Of a DNA stretch of 64,000 bases, positions 43,169 through 54,170 are shown one piece after another. A program made the translations under genes and the position numbers. The DNA comes from Geosiphon pyriformis. Lineage: Eukaryota > Glomeromycota > Glomeromycetes > Archaeosporales > Geosiphonaceae. Below the pieces are notes generated by a model. It was not told the origin of the DNA. It worked only from the letters and a program-made list of their open reading frames with translations, and did not search any database. Within the stretch, counting starts at the first letter, position 1. Every line of letters starts with the position of its first letter. The stretch is from NCBI GenBank assembly GCA_016748015.1, contig JAAOMT010000660.1:156371-220370 (forward strand). Direction: 5' to 3'.

Positions 43169-44176
43169 ATGACACAACCTAATGAGGAAAATTTTAAAGT
43201 AATCCCCAAAAATCCATGTTTAACTTTTCCAGCTGAAATCTTATCGGCTATTTTTGACCATTGCTCTTTGAGCACTCTACACTCATGCACTTTGGTCGAT
43301 AAAAAATGGAATTCTATCGCCACATGTTCACTTTGGTACTCCCCATGGTCACAAATGGCTGTTAATTGGAAATATCTTTTGCGCACTTTAAACAAAGAGT
43401 TTCTTCAGCGCCAGACTGAATCTCCACGCTACGCGCCATTGATTAAAGAACTTGTTTTTTCAGATATTTACTATATAGTGAATGATCATCTACTCAAGGA
43501 ATTATTGATGTTTTGTAATAATACATTACAGACGCTTATTATCGACACACCACGACAATTCACAGATTCTTCGGTTAGATTCCTTGCCAACTTTTGCCAC
43601 AATTTGAAGCGAATAGAATTAAGAGGATGCACTCGGATTACTGATATGTCGATGGTCTTACTTGCAGAACGATGCCCACTTCTCTCAACCATCAACTTGG
43701 AAAATTGCCCGAAAGTTAGTGATGCTACATTCTCCGCAATAGCACTCAATTGTGGACTACATGTGAAAATCATGAGTGCTGCGAATTCTTTATTGATCAC
43801 TGACAAATCCTTGTCAATGATTGCCCGCCACTGTCCTAACATGCGGGAGTTGAATTTGGCTTGTTGTCGTAATATCACCGACGCTGGGGTGATAGAATTA
43901 AGCTCAATTTCAACTTTACGAATTTTGCACATCCCTCATTGTGATAATCTTACCAATCCATCATTGAAGGCTTTAGGAACATTTTCTTTGGATTTAGAGT
44001 GGCTGAGTATAATAGGTTGCCGAGTGTCTGAAGAAGGAGTAAAATCTGTGATTGAAGGATGCAGAAAGTTGAAATTTTTACGTATTAGTGAACAATATGG
44101 GAATTTATCAAGGGAATTTTTGAATAGGATTGAAGATATATTATTATCTCGTAATGGTCAAGTTCTTAGAGAATAG
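43169..44176 (+). CDS. F-box / leucine-rich-repeat protein, 335 aa, single exon
   Basis: A substrate-adaptor type protein for SCF ubiquitin ligases (family knowledge). Seen: F-box-like N-terminus (PCLTFPAEILSAIFDHCS, then LHSCTLVDKKWNSIATCSLW), followed by AMN1/Grr1-type Cys-containing LRRs: LKRIELRGCTRITDMSMVLL, LSTINLENCPKVSDATFSAI, MRELNLACCRNITDAGVIEL, LRILHIPHCDNLTNPSLKAL, LEWLSIIGCRVSEEGVKSVI. At least six repeats. No intron, unlike all neighbours except TFG1. F-box/LRR genes are often expanded in early-diverging fungi. The substrate is unknown. The start ATG at 43169 is the first in frame and sits well before the F-box. Confidence 0.9.
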   Translation: MTQPNEENFKVIPKNPCLTFPAEILSAIFDHCSLSTLHSCTLVDKKWNSIATCSLWYSPWSQMAVNWKYLLRTLNKEFLQRQTESPRYAPLIKELVFSDIYYIVNDHLLKELLMFCNNTLQTLIIDTPRQFTDSSVRFLANFCHNLKRIELRGCTRITDMSMVLLAERCPLLSTINLENCPKVSDATFSAIALNCGLHVKIMSAANSLLITDKSLSMIARHCPNMRELNLACCRNITDAGVIELSSISTLRILHIPHCDNLTNPSLKALGTFSLDLEWLSIIGCRVSEEGVKSVIEGCRKLKFLRISEQYGNLSREFLNRIEDILLSRNGQVLRE

Positions 44177-44454
44177 CCACCTTCAAGGCAATATTAAATA
44201 TTTCAACGTACTCCCAAAAGTATGCTTACTTAAGCGTTGAAATCCATTGCAATAATATTCCCAGATTCTCTTGATAGAGTAAGCTTAGCATATCCTGGAG
44301 AATCTCCAATCTCATTCAAAGACATGTAAAAATAAGTATATTCCAAAATTCTGAAAAGATAAAGATCCCATCTTGCAACCAAGACAATTCATTAGGATCT
44401 CAAAATATTAATAGAAATAGTGGAAGTCCCACAAAAAGGTAAAAATGTTTAAAC

Positions 44455-45106
44455 TCATTCCCTCCGCATATAATAATCCACGGCAGTTGAAAAGGCTGCA
44501 AAACCCATACAACCCATGGCTGTTGCCTGAGGTCCAGCTCTAGCAGCTAAAACAGCGCCAGTAATACAGCCGGCAGACATGCTATTGTATAAGTCATTTT
44601 TCGCTCGATACTTTTATGACGTTGAAAGATTAGTTTAGAGTAGTGGCTGAAAAAGAAATTCTTGCCTTTACCTATATATAACAAATACATACGCTTTCTA
44701 TCATACATTCTGTTCCCGAAAATATTGCCCCGACCACGGCAAAGTTTTTTGCCATAGAAAATGATTTTTGTGCCATGTCCTTGGCAGTATGTTTCAGTTG
44801 CTGTCGTAACGGTTGTTCCAATACTGCAGGGTCAGTTGAAGCCATTTCAAAAGAGGACATAAACATTCCAAAAACACCACCAAGGAGGAAGCCTATTTAC
44901 CAAATTTTCAGAGTTCAAGACAAAACTGATTAGAAAATTTACAAGGGGATTTAATTAGTATAGTTACATCAGGTATAATTCACAAGACGATGTCTTGGAA
45001 CATTACCTCCTACGCCACTCAGACAACTTTTTACAGGACATGACTCTGCTACCATTTGAGCATAAATTTGATCCTGCGAAGGTGGTTGTTGCGGAGGAAA
45101 AGCCAT
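44455..45106 (-). CDS. TIM22: Mitochondrial inner-membrane translocase Tim22, 3 exons
   Basis: Pore-forming subunit of the TIM22 complex that inserts carrier proteins into the inner membrane. Model: 45007-45106, 44693-44892, 44455-44610; sum 456 nt, 151 aa. Seen: short N-terminus with [15 protein letters not shown] (the two conserved Cys), [15 protein letters not shown] as first membrane segment, [24 protein letters not shown] (the family signature), [18 protein letters not shown] and [16 protein letters not shown]. Tim17/22/23 fold with four membrane segments. The second of the conserved pair and the TECMIESYR motif favour Tim22 over Tim17 and Tim23. No cleavable presequence, as expected. 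Confidence 0.95.
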
Positions 45107-45323
45107 GGTAGTTCGTTACTGATGAAAGTTTGAAGAAAAGTTTTATAAAAATAAAAATTACTGGCTCCTAATGACTCATCAGATGATCTTTTGGTAAATC
45201 TTAATATCAAAAATCCAATGATATTGTCATTTCAATATTGGCAATAAATTAAAATGGTTTCTGTTTTATGAACTGTCCCCTCCTATTAATAATCGGGGCC
45301 TTTAAAAGCTTTTACATTTGCAA

Positions 45324-47108
45324 TCACATTTTTTTAAAATCAACTTCATTTTCTGAGCGAGTTAATGGTAACAAGATTTCGTCAGCTTCCCGCGCCTTTT
45401 TCTCTTTCTTATCTACATCCCGCTTCGCGTTATTATACATGTATAACCCACCGAAAGTGAGACATATTCCCACACCTTGAGCCATTGTTGTACTCTGACC
45501 AAACCATATAATACTTGCTGTAATCACAAATATACGCTTGACCAAGGAAGCGATCGAATATGTCACAGGAGAAGTAATCGCCAGGATTGAGAAAGCTAAA
45601 ATATTTTGAACAAAATGGGTTGTACCATTTAGAAAGAAATAAAAAGCAACGGTCCAACCACTTTTCGTATTGGTGCTTAGAGTGTTTGGATCATGCACAT
45701 GCTTCGGCCAGAATCCTTCAATGAACAAGTAAATTCCGTCGTAATAAATCCACATTGGTGTCATAAATAGAAACGCGAAGGTACTGGAGTAGAACAAAAG
45801 ATTGAGTTTGTCGAGTTTTTTTCGCTCGGATCCATGATCCTGATTGAATAAGAGTTTCTTGGAGAAAATATTCTGCACTACAAATATTAAAGTTGACCCC
45901 ATCGCAAATATAAATCCAATGAAATTGGAAGTTGAATGGGATGAACAGGCAAGCATTACTCCTATGGTAAGTGGCATTAGCGAAATATAAACTGCAGAAG
46001 AATAATTGACTCGAAAGGCAAAACGATACAAAAGTACAGTGAAAAGGGGTGAAAGAGCCTAGTCAATGACATATCAAAAAAATTTAGTTTCCTGAAATAA
46101 AATTCACCTTTAACCCTTGAAGACACATCTTACCTTTATTGTATGTACAAAACTAACGGGTACATGACTAGTCGCAACGCTCGAAAAGACATGGCCAAGA
46201 ATTTGAAATAAGCTCAGAGGAATTGTCTCTATGAGTATATGTTTAGTGGGACTTTTGATATGAGATAAACCCAGCAAGTTGGCGAATCCATAGCAATATA
46301 TGACCACAAATCCAAATTGTATCCAGGTGAGCGTAATTGGATATCGAAAATGATTAAGAATTTGCTTTCCAATGTTATTTGTCACTGCCGATGAGGCGTA
46401 CCACAAGATGCAATATATTATAAATTTGATAGTGTCGGTGTTGATCGAACCGAATAAAAATTCAAATAAATTGTTTAACCGATTGGTTGAGGGCAATGAT
46501 TTCGAAATAGGTGAAGAAGGTTTTGAGCTGACCGGAATAACTTTTTCCTTTTGAACTGCCTCATACTTTTGTCGTAGCTTCCCTAGTAAACTGTTGGCCT
46601 TGTAAGGATGGCCAAAATCTAACGGCGGCAATGTAGAAAATTCATTATAGTTGTTGATGGGGAATTCATTTTTATTGTACGCTAACTGTGTACTTTGCGG
46701 TAAAGGGGTTGAAAAAGTAATGAAATCTTGATCGGATGAGATTAATGCGCGCTTCCTTGTAGGCCCTTGTCTTTGCTGATACCCGCTTATAATATAATTT
46801 GTATCTATTTTAGGACCATCTTCAAAATCTGTTCTAAAATTATCTCTATTTGTACTTTGGTCATTTGCAATTTTGGGGGTTGGATGGGTAGAAAGAGAAT
46901 GTTGAGAGTGAGATGAGGGAACTAAAGGTCGTTTCTTAAGTGGGTCATGCCTTATTTTATGTTTATGTGCAGATAATTTTGATGAATCTTCTGCCTCTGC
47001 AAATGTCTTTAGCGAGGTTTTAAACTCCTCAGGTGATTCTAAAGTCACTTTCCTCATTAAAGGAGAGGGTATTGAATTTGGATCGGCTATTAGCATCTCT
47101 GATGCCAT
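45324..47108 (-). CDS. Sly41-like transporter of the triose-phosphate/nucleotide-sugar family, 2 exons
   Basis: Model: 46134-47108 and 45324-46058; sum 1710 nt, 569 aa. Residues 1-215 are a charged, Ser/Pro-rich cytosolic tail. From about 217 follow the membrane segments: IKFIIYCILWYASSAVTNNIGKQ, ITLTWIQFGFVVIYCYGF, SLFQILGHVFSSVATSHVPVSF, the VHTIKALSPLFTVLLYR segment created by the splice, then IGFIFAMGSTLIFVVQNIFSKK, FYFFLNGTTHFVQNILAFSIL, SPVTYSIASLVKRIFVITASIIWF and GVGICLTFGGLYMYN. The TIKALSPLFTV and SPVTYSVASLVKR type motifs are those of the TPT/SLC35E (Sly41) branch. The likely compartment is ER/Golgi. The substrate is not determinable. A possible 5' UTR intron (donor near 47199, acceptor near 47156) precedes the start. 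Confidence 0.88.
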
Positions 47109-47580
47109 TTTGGAGGTTGCCTAAGAATGATAGAAATCTTGGGTCAATTTGGACCCTAAAAAAAATTCAAAAGAGAAAGTAAATTTTTTTAACTCACCAA
47201 CTAGTAAAGAAATGCAAATATTAAATATTAAATATTAATGTTTAATGTACAGTAATTGAGTTCAGAAAAGAATGTTCTAAAAGGATATCTATATTCTATA
47301 AAAAGTTTTCTGTAAAGTTGGTTAAGCCTTGTAAAAGGTCGAGATGGCGAAGTAAATTTCTACAACGACAAAATTCCCCCTAAGCACATTTCTGTTGTGA
47401 TCTAAACCTATTCATTTAAATATTTTTCCGGCTTTTTAAACAGAGTTATTGATGCATACATTAATTGTTAGGATAATGAACGTGGGAAAAAATTCATCGT
47501 CAAATTTATCACCCAAAAAAGTATAAGAATCTGGCACTTCGAAAAATTGATATCGCAAAACTTTTCTTTTGACGCGTACA
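47109..47580. promoter_or_regulatory. Divergent promoter region between the Sly41-like gene and LYS9
   Basis: 472 bases between two diverging starts. Seen: a short perfect inverted repeat GGGTC-6nt-GACCC at about 47139-47154; a GTGAGT...TTTAG pair that could be a 5' UTR intron of the minus-strand gene; and a three-codon upstream ORF for LYS9 (ATGGCGAAGTAA, 47344-47355) if its transcript starts upstream of there. I saw no TGACTC Gcn4-type site. Confidence 0.4.
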
Positions 47581-49867
47581 ATGACCTCGGAAAGGTAAAA
47601 TCGATAAAACAATTATATAAATCTCTGAATTTTTGTATCATTCATCAAAATTCCTTGTAAAAAATATATAGGATTAACCCTGAATTGGATGATTTATCAA
47701 TTTTTGAATTTTATATTGTTAAAAATCAATTATTTTCAAAGAAAAATATTGCTACTTGGTTCTGGCTTTGTCGCAGGGCCAACCGTCGAATACATTTTGC
47801 GACGACCTGAAAACCACCTGACCATTGGTTAGCCATTTTAAACTTAATGTCTGATTAATCCCAAAAAAATTACGGGTATCTTACTCTCTGTCAGGAACAG
47901 CTGTTAGACACATTGAGCATGCTCGCGCACTAGCCAGCCAGTTTGCGCGTGCTAGACCTATTGCATTGGACGTGACGGATGAAAAAGCCCTTGATGATGC
48001 TGTTTCAAAACATGATCTCGTAATCAGGTGAATATTGACAGTTTTTGGCTTTTAAAGCGAGATTAATAAATTCGATGTTTCAAATCGAGGTTTTTAAAAT
48101 ATTTCCCTCAATAATGTACATAATCTTAGAAATTTTAAACACTATTCTCCTTTTTTAGTTTGATTCCATATACACTTCATCCGACAGTGATTAAATCAGC
48201 TATCAAATTCAAGAAACATGTTGTTACGACAAGCTATGTCTCTGATGCCATCAAGGAATTCGATCAAGCGTAAGCAAGCTTTGCAAAGTTAACCTTCGCA
48301 ACCATTATTTTATAATTGCGTTTTTTTTAGAGCAAAAGAGGCTGGCGTTACTCTCATGAATGAAATCGGCCTTGATCCTGGTATTTATAAATAGCCTCTT
48401 AATTATTTATAAATACAGACCCTGACTAATATGTGACGTGTTAGGTATTGACCATCTTTACGCTGTTAAGACGATTAGCGAAGTACATTCCCAGGGTGGA
48501 AAGGTAAATGAAATAGGCCTCCGAATCTTACATATGGAGCAGGTTTCGCAAATTAATAAATAAACTTGTAAATAATAGATACTGTCCTTCATTTCCTACT
48601 GTGGGGGTCTTCCTGCACCTGAAAATTCAAATAATCCCCTGGGCTATAAATTCAGTTGGTCATCGCGTGGTGTTTTGCTTGCTCTAAGAAACCCAGCAAG
48701 CTTCTATCAAGATGGCAAGGTAATGTGTTCAGAGTAGGGAATTTGAATTTCATCTCAAAACTTATATATCTCAAATTAGATTGTTAGCATTCCTGGATCT
48801 GAGCTAATGGACTCTGCAAGACCATATCATATATACCCTGGTTTTGCATTTGTTGCGTATGCTAATCGTGATTCTACCTCATTCAAAGAACGTTATAAGA
48901 TACCTGAAGCTCAAACGATCTTACGGGGTACTTTGCGATATCAGGTATTTTACAAAGTTCTAAGCTACACGTTATCAAGCTGCAAGAATTCTCTTTATTG
49001 ATCAAAGTAATCATTTAAATTATAGGGATTCCCTTCGTTTGTGAAAGTCCTCGTTGAAATAGGACTCCTAGATGATACCCCAAAAGATTTTTTGGAATCT
49101 AACGCGCAAGATATAGCTTGGGTGCGTAAATTTTAAAGCATGTTTTCTTTGTGTGTTTGATTCGTTATATTCCTCATTTCCTCTCCTACTTTTCGATCAG
49201 AACTCAGTCTTGGCACGACTTTTGGGTAGTCCTAGTACCTCGGAAACGTGAGTATTGTATTTAGAAAGTCTTTTGAATATAGTTAGGAATCTCTATTTGA
49301 CTCATGACTTTTAAATCGGCCTTATTAAAGTGAGCTTCGTGCGTCGGTTTTATCAAAAACTAAGGTTTCAGGTGACGATATTGAGAGAGTTTTGTATGGA
49401 TTTAAATGGTTAGGATTATTCTCGTCGGACTTGGTACACCGAAGAAAAACGTTGCTTGACACGCTTTGTGCAACACTAGAAGAAAAAATGCAGTATGGTG
49501 AGGGTGAACGTGATATGGTATTGCTACAACATAAATTCGAGGTGGAAAACAAAGATGGCTCAAAGGTATTATCTTATTATCTTCGATCTTTAAACAGCTT
49601 AATTGAATTTTAGCACCAGTTCAATCAAGAGTTCTTTTATTTATTTAGGAAACTCGCACTTCGACCCTTTTGGCTTATGGAAAGCCAAAAGGCCCATCAG
49701 CCATGGCTACCACAGTTGGTGTTCCATGCGGTATTGCAACGCAGTTAATCCTTGATGGGGTTATCAAGCAAAAAGGTGTTCTGGCACCTTATACCCCAGA
49801 AATAAATAATCCGATTATTGAAGCTCTGGAAAAAGAGGGCATTATAGTATTAGAGGAGAAATTGTAA
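47581..49867 (+). CDS. LYS9: Saccharopine dehydrogenase (NADP+, L-glutamate-forming), 12 exons
   Basis: Penultimate step of the fungal alpha-aminoadipate lysine pathway: condenses aminoadipate semialdehyde with glutamate to saccharopine. Model: 47581-47594, 47742-47827, 47901-48027, 48159-48269, 48331-48380, 48445-48503, 48579-48719, 48780-48944, 49026-49121, 49201-49247, 49331-49565, 49649-49867; sum 1350 nt, 449 aa, matching yeast Lys9. Seen: the first exon is only 14 nt (MTSER split), then [18 protein letters not shown] (Rossmann glycine motif), [61 protein letters not shown] (family signature), [21 protein letters not shown], and a C-terminal [20 protein letters not shown]. For exon 3 the acceptor at 47900 gives [14 protein letters not shown]; one at 47891 gives [11 protein letters not shown], also in frame, but the first aligns better with the TVACR-type family strand. 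Confidence 0.95.
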
Positions 49868-50125
49868 ACCTTAATAGAAAGGATTTGAGTCTAATTCTTC
49901 CAAAATATGATGCTTATTCAAACTTAGAGGAAAGCTATATGCAGAAATTAATTATCAAATTATGGAAGCTTTCATGAGAATGATTTGCTGTGTCACTAAA
50001 TAATGTTTAACTGCTTGAAGCTTCAGAAAAATATCCAGTTTTACTTGCACTTTTCAATCCTTAAGTTGACCTTGAGCTGGATTTTTTCAAATTTAATAAC
50101 ACATGCATGTGTATTGATCAAATGT
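49868..50125. other. Convergent 3' region, LYS9 / ETR1
   Basis: 258 bases between two stop codons. No gene. 3' UTRs of both genes must end or overlap here. Confidence 0.5.
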
Positions 50126-51854
50126 TCATTGGAACCTCAAAATCTGTTTGACTCCGTGTGAATTAGGGTAAGCTTTATCAAGAACCTCGTGAAATTGAGT
50201 CAAAGATTTTTTTAGGTCAGATTCACCGCCCCAATTTGTCTCTTGAACAGAAGAAACTTCCAATTTTCCTTGATTAATCAACGCAATTAGATCGTCCAAC
50301 ATTTCACGATACTCCTTTTTCGAATGTGTCTCCTTCCATTTAGCCATCCAAAAGCCAACGAAGTGCAAATTTCGAAATATTAACAGTGATGCAGAAATTC
50401 GAATTGGTTTCCGTCCCATTGAGCCATAGGTTACGTAATATCCAGAGTTGCTTTAAAAGTTTAAGTTGACGTTAAGTAAGTTTGAAGAAGCTGATGAATT
50501 ATGAATTTTGCCGTACATGCCTCAAATATTTCGCAAACATAGTCGCCACTTCACCACCAACACAATTTAACGCAAGTCGCACTCTATCTGCCCCTTGCTC
50601 GCCCACGAATTGTTCTTTATTCAAATACTTTTTCCCAAAATCATCTTCATTCAACACATATGTTTTGAGGTTAGGTAAATTACCCCCCAGTGATTCTAAT
50701 CGCAATTTTAACTCATCAAAATTCGGTCTGGGAACGAAAATTGAAATTAGCTGATGATCCAGGAAAATAAGAGGATTACTCGAGCACCAGAGTTTATTTC
50801 CATAATTTACCGATTTCGCACAATATTGATGGTGTTAATGCCCCAAGCTTTGGCAAGCTGTATCACTGCCTGTCCAACACCGCTATTGGCTCCATTCTGT
50901 ATAATGAAGTCACCTTTAAACATAAACAATTTTTACATTTGACGGGAATTAAGGGAATTTTAATTAAATTACCCTCATAAAATAGACCTTTAAACGAACC
51001 TTCTTGCAGCTTCACAAAGTCCTTCAACATGCGATACGCGGTAGCAATATTCACCGTTATTGTTGCTGCCTTAATTACATCAATACAATTTGGCTCAATA
51101 CGTATAACGTCCACAGGTTTGGCGACGGCATGAGTGCGCCAGGTTCCTAAATAAAAATGAATCATAAAAAAATTATCTTGTTACAATCCCAGCTGGCAAA
51201 ATAAACTTACCAAAGCCAGATTTAGCCATAACAGCCCAGTCACCTATCTTTAATCCCTCCACATCTTTACCAACTGCAATAATCTCAGCGAGACCTTCAT
51301 TCCCAGCAACGGCTACTTGATCCTCAGTATCCAATTCTTTGTTAAACAGCGGTCTTATCGGATAAACACCCTCAATCTGATTAAAATCAGAAGGGTTTAG
51401 CGGAGAAGCTATGAAACGAAGGTATATTGTTTCTGAAGTGAGTGGCGCTAGACGATGTTTATGAACTCTAATTACAGAAGAAAATGGACAAATGAGGAAG
51501 ATCTTGAGGAAAATTCAAAGGCTTTTCGAGATTGATAAAACAACTTTTCATTCGATTTAGCACAAAAGTGTTTCTAATAATGGCAAGAATGCAGAACCTC
51601 AAGACCTCTTTAGGTTCCCCGTTTGCTGCGTATACAAGAGCTTTAGCTTCAGGATTCTCACTTGACTGTGTGCTTGTAGTCGTATTTAGCCTAGTATTAG
51701 TACGCCGCAAAACCCCTAGACTTGAGTTTATTTTCCTTAGACTTTTTGTTTCCGAAATAAAACCTAAACATTGGCCGAATTTTATGCTGTAACCCCTCTT
51801 AGAGGCTTTGGCTGAAAAGTGTGAAAATTTAATTTGACGTAGAGAAGGAATCAT
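50126..51854 (-). CDS. ETR1: Mitochondrial enoyl-[acyl-carrier-protein] / 2-enoyl thioester reductase, 6 exons, one GC-AG intron
   Basis: NADPH-dependent last step of mitochondrial fatty-acid synthesis type II. Model: 51598-51854, 51211-51467, 50973-51146, 50811-50913, 50512-50727, 50126-50450; sum 1332 nt, 443 aa. Seen: Arg/Lys/Ser-rich N-terminus ([20 protein letters not shown]), a likely mitochondrial presequence; [91 protein letters not shown] (nucleotide-binding); [50 protein letters not shown]1 family of the MDR superfamily. The start is ATG 51854; a GTG lies six codons upstream in frame and was not used. The last intron needs a GC donor at 50510-50511 to restore the frame (see findings). 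Confidence 0.92.
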
Positions 51855-52121
51855 TACAAAATAGGAATGCACTTGTCAAAGTGATAAAATGTGGGGTGAA
51901 AGGAAAAAACTTTTTAATCACGGGATCAGATAATGATCATAACTAGATATGCTAGGCAAACACGTGATATCAAAGTCATTACTGATAAAATAACATCTAG
52001 TAAAACTCCCTTTAACCTGGTAAAAACGATTTCACATTGATAAATTATGTATAGAATATCTCTTTTCAAACTCCGCCTCTTTATCCATCTGCTTGATTAC
52101 TGGATAAGACGATCATAATAT
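51855..52121. other. Short intergenic, ETR1 promoter / TFG1 3' end
   Basis: 267 bases. Holds the ETR1 promoter and the TFG1 3' UTR, both on the minus strand. No recognised motif. Confidence 0.4.
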
Positions 52122-54170
52122 TTAACGAGTAACATAGCCATCCCTGAGCCTAAGGATGCTTTGACCTTCAGGAGAATTTTTGTCAATCGCGGAGACCTTT
52201 TTTACTAAAGTGAGCAAGATTTTTGTGTTCCTTGAATCGGCCTTGATTTTAGGCCTCAAAACCTCAATAAGATCCTTAGTGGACATGCCTCCTCGACTAA
52301 TCAGCCCTACGACCTCTGCCTCCGTAATTGGGTCAGTTGGTCTTTGAGGCTGGGAAGTGGATGACGAAGTTTGAGAAGTCGTGTTTGCTGATACTACTAC
52401 AGATTTCTTGGTAGTTAATTTGACTTTTTTGGCAGGGTCATTTGTCGACCTGTCATCGTGAGATCTCTTCCCCTGTTTGAGACTTGCATCAGGCGGATAG
52501 GAAGATATTTCGGTTTTGATTTTTTTGGCAGGTTGGTTTGCCTCATCACGAAGTCGCTTTGTAGGTGAATTTATTGAAGTGGATGATTGAGATTGTTTGA
52601 TTGTGACTGTTGATTTGCTTCCAGAACTGGCTCCAGTACCAGAAGTGGCAATCGCACCACTCTTGGAAGTCGATTGAGACTTGGATATAGTTTTGACACC
52701 TGAAGAAGGTGCCTTGGACTTCTTGTGAGAATCAATTTCTGTAGAAACTACAGAGGATTTCTTATTTGTGATATTAGCCTTAGTAACAGATCCTGTTTTG
52801 GCGTTTTGTGCAGTCTTTGGCTTTTTAGGGGTATTATCGGAACTAGACGAAGCAGCTTTTGAAGATTTTGTAACAGTAGTCTTTGGCTTTTTGCCAGTAG
52901 TCGATGCTGCGCCTTTACTTTTAAGGGGGTTAGTGACTCCTTTAGCAAATAATGAAGGCATCTTCGAGGTGGAAGCGTTAACTGGGGGTCTTTGAGGACT
53001 GCCTCCAACTTCTTCCACCTCCGATTCTTCATCAAGACTACTAATGTATGGATTTTCGTCCTCTTCATCAGAAACATAAGCTTCATTATCTTCAAGCTGT
53101 CTTACTAAACGCTTCATATCCTTTCCAGCTGTGGTTAAGTCTTCCTGTTCTTCCTCCTCAGAATCATCTTTTTCTTCCTCTTGTTTTACAGTTGCTTTTC
53201 GAATAGATTTCTTTACTTTGATCTCTACTTCTTTTTCCTCATCGTCCTTCGCATCACCAGCGAGTTCTTCGTCATCTTCGAATTCCAATTCAAAGTCTAC
53301 TTCGTCATCATCTTCCTCTTTATGTCTTCCCATGTCTTCATCATCAGAATCACGCGATTCAACCGTTTTTAAAAGTGTCTTACTATCATATAAACCACCT
53401 TCGGCTTCCAGTAATTTATCTTCTTCGCTTGGTTTGGATTGAAGTGAACGCATCATCCAGCGTGATTCCTTCTTTTGTTGTTTTTGCATAGCTTCTTCAG
53501 CTTCTTCTATTGACAAAACGCGATGCTTAATTTTTGACTTGAATTTGTACCATCTATCAACCGGGATAACTTTGAAACCATTTGCGGTCACAATGAATAA
53601 ACAATACGTTGCTCGCAAACCACCCTCCATTTCGCCAATGTATGTATTTTTTTCATCATAATCGGTTAGGATCCATGGTTTGTCTTCCTCCTTTTTTAAC
53701 TTGCGACTCTCGGGAGAAGCAAGATAGATTTGTTTCGTTCGTTTTTTAAATAGCATTTGCTTGTTTCTTGTGGCACCACCATAAGGGGCGATTAGAGAAG
53801 TGTCGGCACCAGTGGACGTTTGAAGAGTGCCAACGGACTGTGCACCTTTCCCGTGGCTTCTTCCCGAAGTTATTACGGAATTGTTTCCACCACGACCAAT
53901 ATTTGTTGACGCAGAAGAAGTGCCGATTGTTGATGGATGTGGGGCATTGGGGTCTCCACGATATAGTTTAACGGGTGGAGTAAAGGTTTTGAGATTTACA
54001 TCCTTATTGAATCTCATAAGATTCACCTTGTTCTTTTTCCTAACCACTGTTGACCATAGTGGATAGTCAGTGAACTTTTCACCTGGTCCTAATGGTTGAG
54101 GATTCGGCGAAGGGTTGTATTCGTTCAGTTCGGCTTGCTGTGCTGAATTTTGTTGATATCGGTAAGACAT
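52122..54170 (-). CDS. TFG1: Transcription initiation factor TFIIF alpha subunit, 682 aa, single exon
   Basis: Large TFIIF subunit (Rap74/Tfg1), which binds RNA polymerase II with Tfg2 in the pre-initiation complex. Seen: N-terminal dimerisation domain in two blocks (FTDYPLWSTVVRKKNKVNLM; then QMLFKKRTKQIYLASPESRK, PWILTDYDEKNTYIGEMEGG, YCLFIVTANGFKVIPVDRWY, KIKHRVLSIEEAEEAM); a Gly/Ser/Thr insertion between them (about residues 80-130); a long acidic region (about 275-390); a Lys/Ser/Thr-rich linker; and a C-terminal winged helix (ITEAEVVGLISRGGMSTKDL, ILLTLVKKVSAIDKNS) that should bind Fcp1 and TFIIB. Intronless CDS. An AG acceptor-like CATTTTAG nine bases before the ATG suggests a 5' UTR intron. 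The repeat island begins about 160 bases upstream of the start. Confidence 0.95.
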   Translation of the reverse strand: MSYRYQQNSAQQAELNEYNPSPNPQPLGPGEKFTDYPLWSTVVRKKNKVNLMRFNKDVNLKTFTPPVKLYRGDPNAPHPSTIGTSSASTNIGRGGNNSVITSGRSHGKGAQSVGTLQTSTGADTSLIAPYGGATRNKQMLFKKRTKQIYLASPESRKLKKEEDKPWILTDYDEKNTYIGEMEGGLRATYCLFIVTANGFKVIPVDRWYKFKSKIKHRVLSIEEAEEAMQKQQKKESRWMMRSLQSKPSEEDKLLEAEGGLYDSKTLLKTVESRDSDDEDMGRHKEEDDDEVDFELEFEDDEELAGDAKDDEEKEVEIKVKKSIRKATVKQEEEKDDSEEEEQEDLTTAGKDMKRLVRQLEDNEAYVSDEEDENPYISSLDEESEVEEVGGSPQRPPVNASTSKMPSLFAKGVTNPLKSKGAASTTGKKPKTTVTKSSKAASSSSDNTPKKPKTAQNAKTGSVTKANITNKKSSVVSTEIDSHKKSKAPSSGVKTISKSQSTSKSGAIATSGTGASSGSKSTVTIKQSQSSTSINSPTKRLRDEANQPAKKIKTEISSYPPDASLKQGKRSHDDRSTNDPAKKVKLTTKKSVVVSANTTSQTSSSTSQPQRPTDPITEAEVVGLISRGGMSTKDLIEVLRPKIKADSRNTKILLTLVKKVSAIDKNSPEGQSILRLRDGYVTR

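Noticed and set aside
43486-43932. 148-aa minus-strand open frame inside the F-box/LRR gene
   Set aside because: Antisense shadow; the plus-strand protein has clear LRR periodicity and this one has no motif.
53131-53442. Ser-rich plus-strand open frame inside TFG1
   Set aside because: Complement of the acidic (GAA/GAT) region of TFIIF alpha; a shadow frame.
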